This document shows, one piece after another, positions 42,947 through 51,298 of a stretch of 59,444 nucleotides of DNA (its first letter is position 1; every line of letters starts with the position of its first letter). A program made the translations under genes and the position numbers. Origin of the DNA: Bacteroidales bacterium (lineage in GTDB: Bacteria > Bacteroidota > Bacteroidia > Bacteroidales > Bacteroidaceae). The stretch lies in contig JAUMXY010000012.1 of assembly GCA_030528885.1 (NCBI GenBank), positions 1 to 59,444 on the forward strand, written 5' to 3'. The notes beneath the pieces are model-generated. The model made no database searches. It was not told where the DNA came from and worked only from the letters and a program-made list of their open reading frames with translations.

Positions 42947-43558
42947 CTAAATGTCGCCTACATCCACCAGTCCGTTCATGACTGCATAGATGATGACTTC
43001 TGCCAAAGAGCGGGCTTTCAGCTTCTCCATAATGTTCTTGCGATGCGTGATGACTGTGGTCAGCCCGATGTTCAGCGTGTCTGCTATCTCCTTGTTGATA
43101 AGTCCTTTTGCCAGCAGCACCAGCACCTCTACTTCGCGAGAAGAGAGCTGAGGCTTCCCTGCTGCACCGGCTGGATGTTCACTCTCGGCTCTCATGCGAG
43201 GAGGGTGAGGGGCATTGGGCTTTTGCCCGTGTCCATGGCTATGCATGGCAAGGATGGACTTTGCCAGCGCTTTCTCGTCCTGACAGACATTCAGGGTCGG
43301 CACGCCTGCTATCTGCAAGTCGCCATTGACCAGCACGATGGAGCGTCTGGCGTTCTCGCGGAAAAAGGATGTATGTTCGAAGTAGATGCGCGATGCCACG
43401 AAATAATGCACAAACTGCCCATGGTCAGCAGCTTGCAGCTCTTCGAAAGAGATAAAGATGCGTACCTCCGCTATCGGGATGATGTCGGTCAGGATGGGTT
43501 GCAACCCTAAAGCCGTCAGGATGTTGGTGTCGACGATTGCTATCTCAAAATGTGGCAT
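42947..43558 (-). CDS. LuxR-type response regulator
   Basis: A 203-residue DNA-binding regulator. The C-terminal helix-turn-helix (LSSREVEVLVLLAKGLINKE, then IADTLNIGLTTVITHRKNIM) is clear. The N-terminal 115 residues look like a degenerate receiver domain: IAIVDTN is present, but the phospho-acceptor aspartate and the usual conserved T/K are not obvious, so it may not be phosphorylated. A short linker (HGHGQKPNAPHPPRMRAE) joins the halves. I chose the ATG at 43558, just after the TACCTTTG promoter. It lies about 2.5 kb from the heme-uptake genes. LuxR-type regulators of hmu genes are known in Porphyromonas, so a heme role is possible. Confidence 0.8.
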   Translation of the reverse strand: MPHFEIAIVDTNILTALGLQPILTDIIPIAEVRIFISFEELQAADHGQFVHYFVASRIYFEHTSFFRENARRSIVLVNGDLQIAGVPTLNVCQDEKALAKSILAMHSHGHGQKPNAPHPPRMRAESEHPAGAAGKPQLSSREVEVLVLLAKGLINKEIADTLNIGLTTVITHRKNIMEKLKARSLAEVIIYAVMNGLVDVGDI

Positions 43559-43580
43559 AGTGCACAAGGATTGGATGGGA

Positions 43581-43588
43581 CAAAGGTA
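43581..43588 (-). promoter_or_regulatory. -7 element of the LuxR-type regulator gene
   Basis: TACCTTTG on the minus strand, 22 bases before the ATG at 43558. The best TTG upstream is 23 bases away, slightly long. Confidence 0.6.
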
Positions 43589-43704
43589 GCAAAAAAAGAC
43601 GAAGAACAGGGCAACAAGGGAAAGAAAATGTTCCTTTTCAGCCAAAATAGCCCCACGCGACCAACAATTTTCCTCTTCTCATTTATTAAGTCCCCATTCT
43701 TTGC

Positions 43705-43712
43705 TACCTTTG
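43705..43712 (+). promoter_or_regulatory. mutY -7 element with almost no leader
   Basis: TACCTTTG ends only 4 bases before the mutY ATG. Transcription would begin at or within a few bases of the start codon, suggesting a leaderless mRNA. Confidence 0.6.
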
Positions 43713-43716
43713 TACT

Positions 43717-44712
43717 ATGTTCAGCACTACCCTACTCGACTGGTTTGCCCTCAACGGGCGCGACTTGCCTTGGCGGCACACGAAAAATCCGTATGCCATC
43801 TGGCTGAGCGAAGTCATTCTGCAACAGACTCGCATTCAGCAGGGCATGGACTACTGGCTACGCTTCATGCAACGTTGGCCACGAGTGGAGGACCTGGCTG
43901 CGGCGAGCGAAGACGAAGTGCTGCGCGAGTGGCAAGGGCTTGGCTATTACAGCCGCGCACGCAATCTGCATGCTGCTGCACAACAGATTGCGGCAAACGG
44001 CTCGTTCCCTAACACTTTAGACGGCATCAAGAAGCTGAAAGGCGTTGGCGACTACACGGCTGCCGCCATCGGCTCCATTGCGTTCGGGCTGCCTGCGGCT
44101 GTGGTGGATGGCAATGTGTACCGTGTGCTGGCACGCCATTACGGCATAGACACTCCTATCAACACGACGCGAGGCAAGAGGCTTTTCACTGAACTGGCGC
44201 AATCGCTGCTGCCGACCGACCAGCCTGCCGCATTCAACCAGGCGATGATGGACTTCGGGGCGATTCAGTGCACTCCGGCCTCCCCTAAATGCGTGCTTTG
44301 CCCTCTGCAGGAATCCTGTGAAGCGCTTCGCAGCGGACGGATTGGCGAACTTCCTGTAAAGGAAAAGAAACTGACCATACAGACACGCCGCTTCACCTAT
44401 ATATATATACGTTGCCAAGGCAAGACTGCCATACGGAAGAGAGCGGCAGGAGACATCTGGCAAGGTCTGTGGGAGCCTGTGCTGACTGATGACTGCGGGA
44501 TGCTGTCTGGGGCGAAACTGCTCCGCAAAGACGTGAAGCATGTCCTGACCCACCGCATTCTGCTTGCCGACTTCTATCTGCTGGAGACTGAAGCATTTCC
44601 AGCCTTGCCCGAGGGCTATATCTGGATAGATGAAAGTGAGCTGGACCAGTACGCTGTGCCACGTCTGATTGAGCTACTGCACGAGGCTGTCTTTTCAAAT
44701 CCTCACAAATAA
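43717..44712 (+). CDS. mutY: A/G-specific adenine glycosylase
   Basis: A 331-residue base-excision repair enzyme that removes adenine mispaired with 8-oxoguanine. The catalytic glutamate is E32 in WLSEVILQQTR, the helix-hairpin-helix is LKGVGDYTAAAIG, and the catalytic aspartate is D131 in VVDGNVYR. The iron-sulfur loop is C-x6-C-x2-C-x5-C (CTPASPKCVLCPLQESC). The C-terminal NUDIX-like domain is shorter than in E. coli. A (TA)6 run at 44398-44409 lies in the linker between the domains (YIYIR). The ATG at 43717 matches the family start. Confidence 0.95.
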   Translation: MFSTTLLDWFALNGRDLPWRHTKNPYAIWLSEVILQQTRIQQGMDYWLRFMQRWPRVEDLAAASEDEVLREWQGLGYYSRARNLHAAAQQIAANGSFPNTLDGIKKLKGVGDYTAAAIGSIAFGLPAAVVDGNVYRVLARHYGIDTPINTTRGKRLFTELAQSLLPTDQPAAFNQAMMDFGAIQCTPASPKCVLCPLQESCEALRSGRIGELPVKEKKLTIQTRRFTYIYIRCQGKTAIRKRAAGDIWQGLWEPVLTDDCGMLSGAKLLRKDVKHVLTHRILLADFYLLETEAFPALPEGYIWIDESELDQYAVPRLIELLHEAVFSNPHK

Positions 44713-44715
44713 GGA

Positions 44716-44746
44716 TTGTGAGATAAGGCAAAAAAACGTAACTTTG
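44716..44746 (+). promoter_or_regulatory. Promoter ahead of DUF4491 gene
   Basis: TTG at 44716-44718, 20 bases, then TAACTTTG at 44739-44746. It lies 41 bases ahead of the ATG at 44788, so the downstream heme-uptake genes could also be read from it. Confidence 0.7.
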
Positions 44747-44787
44747 CAGCGCATTTGAGTTCTAACAACTTCAAACATGTACGACAG

Positions 44788-45117
44788 ATGAACTTTTCAG
44801 GACTGATTATTGCGGCTACAACCTTTCTCGTCATAGGAGCTTTTCACCCCATTGTGATTAAAGCGGAATACTATGGCGGCACACGTTGCTGGTGGGCTTT
44901 CCTTGCAGCAGGCATTGCGTTCATCGCAGCCTCGCTCTTTACGGAGAATGACATCATCAGCCCTGTGCTCGGCGTTGTCGGCTGCTCATGTCTTTGGAGC
45001 ATTCTGGAGTTGTTTGAGCAGAAGAAGAGAGTGGAAAAGGGCTGGTTCCCCATGAATCCGAAGAGAAGAAGTTGCTACAAGGGAACAGGCTCTGCACCCA
45101 ATGAGAAGAATGAATAA
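44788..45117 (+). CDS. DUF4491 small membrane protein
   Basis: A 109-residue protein with three hydrophobic segments (GLIIAATTFLVIGAF, WWAFLAAGIAFIAASLF, VLGVVGCSCLWSILEL) and a basic tail. It matches the DUF4491 family of Bacteroidetes, with HPIVIKAEYYGGTRCWW as the signature. Its function is unknown. I chose the ATG at 44788 rather than the TTG at 44755. It precedes the heme-uptake set by 22 bases and may share a transcript. Confidence 0.82.
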   Translation: MNFSGLIIAATTFLVIGAFHPIVIKAEYYGGTRCWWAFLAAGIAFIAASLFTENDIISPVLGVVGCSCLWSILELFEQKKRVEKGWFPMNPKRRSCYKGTGSAPNEKNE

Positions 45118-45139
45118 TCACTAAATAAATTAAAGAAAA

Positions 45140-46027
45140 ATGAAAGCATTGAAGTATTTTGCCCTGATGATGATTGGTCTCTGCCTCATCACAGCGTGCA
45201 GTGACGACAACGGAAACGATGGCGAAGGCGATGGCGTGGACACTATCCTCTTCCACGAATTTACCGGCTACATCTATGTTTCATCCCAATATTTTGGCAA
45301 GGCTTATTACGGCAATGACGCTAAGCTTAGCGTCTGGACTGCCGGCGACCAATACATCGTGAAGTTCTCCGACCCTGTCTGGGGCGACGCCCAGTTTGGC
45401 TACGTGCAGTTTGGCGAGAATCTGCAAGGCACTGGCAACATCAAGTTCAACTATATGAGCTACAATGGCACATACCCAGCCATTTTGAAAGGCACCACAT
45501 TGGCACCTGTCATTGAAATTCCCAGCGTGATGCAAGGATGCACCATCTATTTCCACGCAGGAGAGGCTTCGATGGCGGATGTGGCGGCAGGAACTTATAG
45601 CGGGACAAACACTGTTGTTGTGGGAGGCGCTTACACCTACACGGCGAACATGGCATATACCATCACGGCTAATCCCGACAGCACCATCACCATCGAGGTT
45701 CCTGAATACAAGCTCTACAACACTATTATGGGCAACCTAACTCTGGGCGCATACACCATCAGCAATATCGCTTACGATAAGAAAACAGAGACATTCCACC
45801 ATGTTTACGGAGAGGACGGGCTTACCCAGCACTTCAAGGCTGTGAATGTGGATGAGGACGGGAATGAGATAGGCTCCCCAACCATGGATCAGGAATACAG
45901 CTTTGCCCCTAACAGCCAAATCGTTCTGGAGCCAGTTCCAGGTGGAGGCATCAAGATAGAAAACAGTTTCCAGCTCGGCAGAATGCCGTTCCCTATCGTT
46001 GCTACATTTGAGAAATTGAAGAAATGA
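45140..46027 (+). CDS. Calycin-like lipoprotein next to HmuY
   Basis: A 295-residue lipoprotein. The signal peptide ends in the lipobox LITAC, with Cys20 followed by SDDNGNDGEGD; the acidic residues after the cysteine suit surface exposure in Bacteroidetes. The rest is two rows of beta-strands (FTGYIYVSSQYFGKAYYG, GAYTISNIAYDKK) resembling calycin-type barrels seen beside HmuY genes. It may bind heme or another small ligand; this is inference from context. Its stop overlaps hmuY as ATGA. Confidence 0.75.
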   Translation: MKALKYFALMMIGLCLITACSDDNGNDGEGDGVDTILFHEFTGYIYVSSQYFGKAYYGNDAKLSVWTAGDQYIVKFSDPVWGDAQFGYVQFGENLQGTGNIKFNYMSYNGTYPAILKGTTLAPVIEIPSVMQGCTIYFHAGEASMADVAAGTYSGTNTVVVGGAYTYTANMAYTITANPDSTITIEVPEYKLYNTIMGNLTLGAYTISNIAYDKKTETFHHVYGEDGLTQHFKAVNVDEDGNEIGSPTMDQEYSFAPNSQIVLEPVPGGGIKIENSFQLGRMPFPIVATFEKLKK

Positions 46028-46779
46028 GGCAGCTTCTTTTAGCATTGTCTCTGCTGCTGCTCTCTTCCTGTGAAGGTTTGTTTGACGACATCTATGACGC
46101 GCCCCTTGAAGAAGAGGCGGCGGGGAAAGAGCAGCTGTATATTGACGCCTCCAGCTGGACCGAATGGCATTACATTGATTTTGAAGCGATAGCCGACAGT
46201 CTGCAAAGCAACAGCCAGTACAATCCTTCAAACGCAATGGTAACGTACGCCATTCCAACAGAGGCTATTGAGGGAGACGGGAAGAGCGGCATCTACACCT
46301 ATTGGTATGATGTTTTCGGAGCGGGGATTGCCAACCACGAGTTTCGCAGTTTCATGCCCACAAAGAAGCAAGAGGAGCCTGCCGCTTGGAGCATCGCCAT
46401 ACACAGAAACAACGTACGGACCAATGGCGGCAGTGTGCATGAGACATCCTACACGTCGATGAACGACCTGCCCGCAAGCAGCGAAGCTTTCAAGGACGCT
46501 GTTTTCGCCGAGGACGTGTGGAACGAGAAAGACGTGTGGACGGTACAGGATCGTATGCTGCAAGGACTGATTGGCAACCAAGGCATTCATATCAACCCAA
46601 CGCTTTCGGCATGGCTGAAGGTGCATATACCGCCTGTGCCTCCTGTCTTCACGCTCAACAGCCATGTGTTTATCCTGAGACTGAAAAATGGCACTTGTGC
46701 TGCACTGCAACTGGAGAATTACCAGAATGCTGCGGGCAAGAAGTGCTTTCTGACCATCAACTACAAGTATCCGTATTGA
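46024..46779 (+). CDS. hmuY: HmuY-like heme-binding lipoprotein
   Basis: A 251-residue lipoprotein with lipobox LLSSC (Cys16). The start of the mature part, LYIDASSWTEWHYIDFE, is the HmuY family hallmark, and WSIAIHRNNVRTNGGSVHETSY fits the heme-side segment with candidate ligand histidines. HmuY proteins take heme from host proteins and pass it to the TonB receptor encoded next. It overlaps the calycin-like gene by 4 bases and is 23 bases before the receptor gene. Confidence 0.85.
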   Translation: MRQLLLALSLLLLSSCEGLFDDIYDAPLEEEAAGKEQLYIDASSWTEWHYIDFEAIADSLQSNSQYNPSNAMVTYAIPTEAIEGDGKSGIYTYWYDVFGAGIANHEFRSFMPTKKQEEPAAWSIAIHRNNVRTNGGSVHETSYTSMNDLPASSEAFKDAVFAEDVWNEKDVWTVQDRMLQGLIGNQGIHINPTLSAWLKVHIPPVPPVFTLNSHVFILRLKNGTCAALQLENYQNAAGKKCFLTINYKYPY

Positions 46780-46802
46780 AGAAATACTGTCAAGACCGCC
46801 CT

Positions 46803-48770
46803 ATGCTTTTTCCACATTTGAGCAAATTCATGCTGCCCTTCCTTTGGGCAGGAGTTGCAGCTTTGTGCCATGCACAGACGGCAGACTCGACATTCCACCT
46901 GAATGACGTGGTTGTGACAGGCACTCGAACGCCCAAGCTGCTGAAGGATGTGCCCATACAGACCCGTGTCATCACGGCGAAAGACATCGAGAAAACGGAC
47001 GCGACCAACATCGAGGACTTGTTGCAGCAGGAGATTCCCGGTGTGGAGTTCTCGTATGCCATGAACCAGAGGAAGCACATGAACCTCAGCGGATTTGGCG
47101 GTCAGGGGATTCTTTTCCTCGTGGATGGCGAGCGCATGGCTGGAGAGGCTATGGATGACGTGGACTTCACGAGGCTGAACATGGCGAATGTGGAACGCAT
47201 CGAGATTGTGAAGGGGGCTGCAAGCGCGCTATACGGCAGCAGCGCCAACGGAGGTGTCGTCAACATCATCACGAAGGAAGGAAATGAACCTTGGTCACTA
47301 AACGTAAACGCACGGATGGGGCGACATAACGCCCAACGAGCAGGATTATCGTTTGGCACTAAGGGACAAAAGTTAAGAAACCTGCTGACCGCCACCTATA
47401 CCTCTACAGATGAATTTGAGGTACACAATGCGGAGAACCCTGTCACGCAAGTGGTGACTACCATATACGGGGAACACACCGTGAATGTGAAAGACCAACT
47501 GACTTTTACGCCTACAGAACGCCTGAAGCTTACCGGACGGGCAGGGTTTTTCTATCGGCAACTGACCCGAACTGCTGACACGCCTGAACGATACAGGGAC
47601 TTCAGCGCTGGTCTGAGAGGCTTATGGACCATTACTCCAAATGACCATTTGGATTTATCCTATTCGTTCGACCAATATGACAAGTCGGACTTCTACAAGA
47701 TTACACACCGTGATGTGCGTGACTACAGCAATGTACAAAACATCGTCAGAGGACTGTACAACCACACATTCGACAACGGAAGCACACTCACGGCAGGGGC
47801 TGATTTCATGCATGACTATCTGATGAACAACTATCTGGAGATGGGGGACAAATCGCAGAACAGCGTAGATGCTTTCGTGCAGTATGACTGGATAGTCTCT
47901 GATGCATGGGAGTTTGTCGGAGCAATGCGCTACGATTATTTCTCCGATAGCGATGACTCTCAGATAACCCCTAAATTTACAGCAAGATACAAGCCGCTCT
48001 ACAACCTGAACGTCCGTTTGGGGTATGGAATGGGATTTCGTGCACCTGCCCTGAAGGAGAAGTATTATGATTTTGACATGGTTGGCATCTGGATTATCAA
48101 AGGGAATCCCAATCTGAAAGCTGAGACAAGCCATAATTTCAACATCTCGGCTGACTACACGAAAAGCCGTTACAACTTTACTTTTTCCGCCTACTACAAC
48201 GACGTGAGGAACAAGTTGACAACTGGCATCCCCCACTACTTGCCAGGGGATAACAAGCAGCTGTATCTTGACTATGTCAACCTTGACAACTATTCGGTAT
48301 GGGGAGGGGAAGCTGCGGTACAAACCCAATGGAACAATGGGCTGAGTGCCAGATTATCATACGCATACACAAACGAACGGCACAAGAAAGACAAAGAGGG
48401 AAACACCATTAACAACCAGTACATTCCAGCACGTAAGCATTCCATTGTCGCTCGCATAGACTGGGAAAAACAGGTATCAAAAAACTATGGCATACGCCTG
48501 TCTCTGAACGGACGTTTTCTTTCCAAAGTCAAGAATATTGAGTTCGTTGATTATTATGACATTTCAAAAGGAACGAATCAGGTCTGCTACCCTGCTTATA
48601 CGTTGTGGAAATTGTCTGCTGTACAAGAATTTGGGAAGGGCATCAAAGTGACCGCCGCACTTGATAACCTTTTCAACTATAAACCCAAGCATTATTACTA
48701 TAACAGCCCACTGACAGATGGCACCAATCTGATGGTCGGCATGTCTATCGATGTCCATCGGCTTTTTTAG
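46803..48770 (+). CDS. hmuR: TonB-dependent heme receptor (HmuR-like)
   Basis: A 655-residue outer-membrane beta-barrel. The signal peptide ends near CHAQ; the TonB box-like DVVVTGTRTPK, the plug domain (DLLQQEIPGVEFSY, KGAASALYGSSANGGVVNII) and the barrel ending in a terminal aromatic (VHRLF) are all visible. The barrel has GYGMGFRAPALKEKYYDF and NPNLKAETSHNFN, typical of siderophore/heme receptors. I chose the ATG at 46803; 46830 is an alternative. No hmuSTUV genes follow, so import past the periplasm must be encoded elsewhere. Confidence 0.88.
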   Translation: MLFPHLSKFMLPFLWAGVAALCHAQTADSTFHLNDVVVTGTRTPKLLKDVPIQTRVITAKDIEKTDATNIEDLLQQEIPGVEFSYAMNQRKHMNLSGFGGQGILFLVDGERMAGEAMDDVDFTRLNMANVERIEIVKGAASALYGSSANGGVVNIITKEGNEPWSLNVNARMGRHNAQRAGLSFGTKGQKLRNLLTATYTSTDEFEVHNAENPVTQVVTTIYGEHTVNVKDQLTFTPTERLKLTGRAGFFYRQLTRTADTPERYRDFSAGLRGLWTITPNDHLDLSYSFDQYDKSDFYKITHRDVRDYSNVQNIVRGLYNHTFDNGSTLTAGADFMHDYLMNNYLEMGDKSQNSVDAFVQYDWIVSDAWEFVGAMRYDYFSDSDDSQITPKFTARYKPLYNLNVRLGYGMGFRAPALKEKYYDFDMVGIWIIKGNPNLKAETSHNFNISADYTKSRYNFTFSAYYNDVRNKLTTGIPHYLPGDNKQLYLDYVNLDNYSVWGGEAAVQTQWNNGLSARLSYAYTNERHKKDKEGNTINNQYIPARKHSIVARIDWEKQVSKNYGIRLSLNGRFLSKVKNIEFVDYYDISKGTNQVCYPAYTLWKLSAVQEFGKGIKVTAALDNLFNYKPKHYYYNSPLTDGTNLMVGMSIDVHRLF

Positions 48771-48906
48771 TTTGAAAATGTTCCATGCGGCACCATATAT
48801 GACCGCATAACGCAGCGAGATGGCATTTCTGGTCTTCATCCTATCCTTTTGCCACTCAAATAAAAGAAAAATAGAACAAAAAGGCGGTTTTCTCATTGCT
48901 TTTTAT

Positions 48907-48914
48907 TAAATTTG
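48907..48914 (+). promoter_or_regulatory. -7 element ahead of iorA
   Basis: TAAATTTG lies 79 bases before the iorA ATG. I see no good -33 box at the expected distance. Confidence 0.45.
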
Positions 48915-48993
48915 CATGTCTTTCGTGCCTTTCATCAAGGCGCGAACATCTTTTTTTGTACGATTAGAACTCAACAAAAAACAACAAACATAT

Positions 48994-50592
48994 ATGAAAC
49001 AACTACTTCTCGGAGACGAAGCTATTGCGCTTGGAGCCATCAATGCCGGATTGTCCGGCGTTTATGCCTATCCAGGTACTCCGTCCACCGAAATTACTGA
49101 ATTCATTCAGGCAAACAAGGTGGCTAAGGAACGAGGCATTCACAGCCGCTGGTGTACTAATGAAAAGACAGCTATGGAGGCTGCCCTCGGCATGTCTTAT
49201 GCAGGCAAGAGAGCACTAGTGTGCATGAAGCACGTCGGCATGAACGTGTGTGCAGATGCTTTCATCAACAGCGCCATCACAGGTGTAAACGGCGGTCTTA
49301 TCGTACTTGCTGCAGATGACCCATCCATGCATTCAAGCCAAAACGAGCAGGACTCTAGATTCTACGGCAAGTTTGCCATGATTCCTATCTTTGAGCCATC
49401 CAACCAGCAAGAAGCATACGATATGGTAGCCAGTGCTTTTGAACTGTCAGAAGCCATCAAAGAGCCAGTCTTGCTGCGTGTGGTTACTCGTCTGGCACAT
49501 AGCCGTGCAGCTGTTGAAGTGGGAGAACCTAAGGCGGAGAATCCATTAAACATCGCAAAAGAAAGCTGGGTTCTTCTGCCAGGCATCGCTCGACGCAAGT
49601 ACGCAGAACTGCTCGACAAGCAGGCTACAATGCTCGCAGCAGCAGAAGCTTCAGCATACAACAAGAAAGAAACTGCAAACGGACAGAAACTGGGCATCAT
49701 CGCTTGTGGCATTGCTTACAACTACGTTAAAGAGAATCTCGGCGACAACGCCAACATTCTCAAGATATCACAATACCCACTGTCTGCTGAGGCCATCAAG
49801 CAGTTTGCGAAAGAAAACGATGCACTCATCGTGATGGAAGACGGTCAGCCCGTGGTTGAAGAGCAGATTGCAGGCATGGTCGGTGCAGACTACCCCGTCA
49901 AGGGCCGCCTGACTGGCGACCTCCCACGTACTGGCGAGCTGACTCCGGACAATGTAGCCATAGCACTCGGCAAGCCTGCGGGTTCTGCATTCGAGCCAGC
50001 AAAGAACATGGCAGGTCGTCCACCACAGCTCTGTCAGGGATGCGGCCACAGAGATGTATACACCGCTCTGAACCAGGTGCTTGCAGAGTACCCCGACTAT
50101 CGCATCTTCGGCGACATCGGCTGCTACACTCTTGGCGCATTGCCTCCATTCAAGGCACTGGCAAGCTGCGTTGACATGGGAGCCTCCATCACTATGGCAA
50201 AGGGTGCAGCTGATGCAGGTCTTTTCCCATCGGTAGCAGTCATCGGCGACTCCACCTTCACCCATTCAGGAATGACAGGCCTGCTGGATGCAGTCAACGA
50301 CAAGTCCAACATCACAGTTGTCATCTCAGACAATCTCACAACAGGCATGACAGGAGGTCAAGATTCAGCAGGAACCAACAAGTTCGAAGCCATCTGCCTC
50401 GGACTCGGTGTCGAGCCTGAGCATGTACGTGTGGTAGTACCGCTTCCAAAAAACATGCCAGAGATTACTCGCATTCTGAAAGAAGAGATTGAATACAACG
50501 GAGTTTCTGTCATCATTCCACGCCGCGAATGCATCCAGACTGCAGCACGCCACGCGAGGGAAGCAAAGAAAGCAAAGGAGGAAAACAAATGA
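48994..50592 (+). CDS. iorA: Indolepyruvate ferredoxin oxidoreductase, alpha subunit
   Basis: A 532-residue thiamine-diphosphate enzyme subunit that oxidatively decarboxylates aryl pyruvates to aryl-acetyl-CoA, or runs in reverse with reduced ferredoxin. The N-terminal domain opens LLLGDEAIALGAINAGLSGV with YPGTPSTEI. The C-terminal TPP domain has CQGCGHRDVY, GDIGCYTLG and GDSTFTHSGMTGLLDAVND. The usual C-terminal ferredoxin domain with two 4Fe-4S sites is absent: the protein ends in a charged tail soon after IPRRECIQTA. I chose the ATG at 48994. It overlaps iorB as ATGA. Confidence 0.92.
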   Translation: MKQLLLGDEAIALGAINAGLSGVYAYPGTPSTEITEFIQANKVAKERGIHSRWCTNEKTAMEAALGMSYAGKRALVCMKHVGMNVCADAFINSAITGVNGGLIVLAADDPSMHSSQNEQDSRFYGKFAMIPIFEPSNQQEAYDMVASAFELSEAIKEPVLLRVVTRLAHSRAAVEVGEPKAENPLNIAKESWVLLPGIARRKYAELLDKQATMLAAAEASAYNKKETANGQKLGIIACGIAYNYVKENLGDNANILKISQYPLSAEAIKQFAKENDALIVMEDGQPVVEEQIAGMVGADYPVKGRLTGDLPRTGELTPDNVAIALGKPAGSAFEPAKNMAGRPPQLCQGCGHRDVYTALNQVLAEYPDYRIFGDIGCYTLGALPPFKALASCVDMGASITMAKGAADAGLFPSVAVIGDSTFTHSGMTGLLDAVNDKSNITVVISDNLTTGMTGGQDSAGTNKFEAICLGLGVEPEHVRVVVPLPKNMPEITRILKEEIEYNGVSVIIPRRECIQTAARHAREAKKAKEENK

Positions 50593-51167
50593 AAAAGGAC
50601 ATTATATTGTGTGGCGTTGGAGGACAAGGAATCTTGTCTATCGCCACAATCATAGGAGAAGCTGCAACCGAGGCAGGAATCAACCTCAAGCAAGCAGAGG
50701 TTCACGGAATGAGCCAACGCGGCGGTGACGTGCAATCTAACCTCCGACTCTCAACAGAGAGCATCTACTCAGACCTCATCCCACAAGCCGGCGCAGACGT
50801 TGTCATATCAATGGAGCCTATGGAAGCGTTGCGGTATTTGCCTTACCTCTCCCCAAAGGGTACGATTGTGACTAGCAGCAAGCCTTTCATCAACATTCCC
50901 AACTACCCAGACCAGGATGCGCTGATGGCAGAGCTGGATTCTATGCCATCTGTGGTAAAGCTCGACATCGAGTCGGTTGCCAAAGACGCTGGCAATGTCC
51001 GCAGTGCCAACATGGTGCTGCTTGGAATGGCTGCTCCATTCATCGAGATTCTCTCCGTTGAACAGCTGCGTAATGCTATCACTGTCATCTTCGCCCGTAA
51101 AGGCGAAGCGGTTGTAGAGGCAAACCTCAAAGCATTCGACTGCGGAGTCGCTGCCAGCAAACGATAA
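50589..51167 (+). CDS. iorB: Indolepyruvate ferredoxin oxidoreductase, beta subunit
   Basis: A 192-residue gamma-type subunit of the 2-oxoacid:ferredoxin oxidoreductase. The N-terminus DIILCGVGGQGILSIATIIG and the segment HGMSQRGGDVQSNLRL are diagnostic. It pairs with IorA in the same operon. The ATG at 50589 overlaps the iorA stop; the longer frame from 50529 is only overlap into iorA. Confidence 0.93.
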   Translation: MKKDIILCGVGGQGILSIATIIGEAATEAGINLKQAEVHGMSQRGGDVQSNLRLSTESIYSDLIPQAGADVVISMEPMEALRYLPYLSPKGTIVTSSKPFINIPNYPDQDALMAELDSMPSVVKLDIESVAKDAGNVRSANMVLLGMAAPFIEILSVEQLRNAITVIFARKGEAVVEANLKAFDCGVAASKR

Positions 51168-51168
51168 T

Positions 51169-51235
51169 CCTCCTTAATCCCCGAAGGAGGAAGCATCCCG
51201 CACATGTATCCGGATGCATTTAAGTCGGGGATTAA
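51169..51235 (+). other. Structured spacer between iorB and paaK
   Basis: Two mutually exclusive stems share bases: CCTCCTT (51169-51175) with AAGGAGG (51184-51190), and TTAATCCCCGA (51174-51184) with TCGGGGATTAA (51225-51235, 11-bp perfect). Inside the larger one GCATCC pairs with GGATGC (51193-51198, 51212-51217). It could be a partial terminator or processing site setting the ratio of upstream to downstream genes. Confidence 0.6.
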
Positions 51236-51298
51236 CACCTAACCAGACCATCGCCCCTAACAGAATGGCCTCCCCTCACAGGGATGGGGCATAACATT

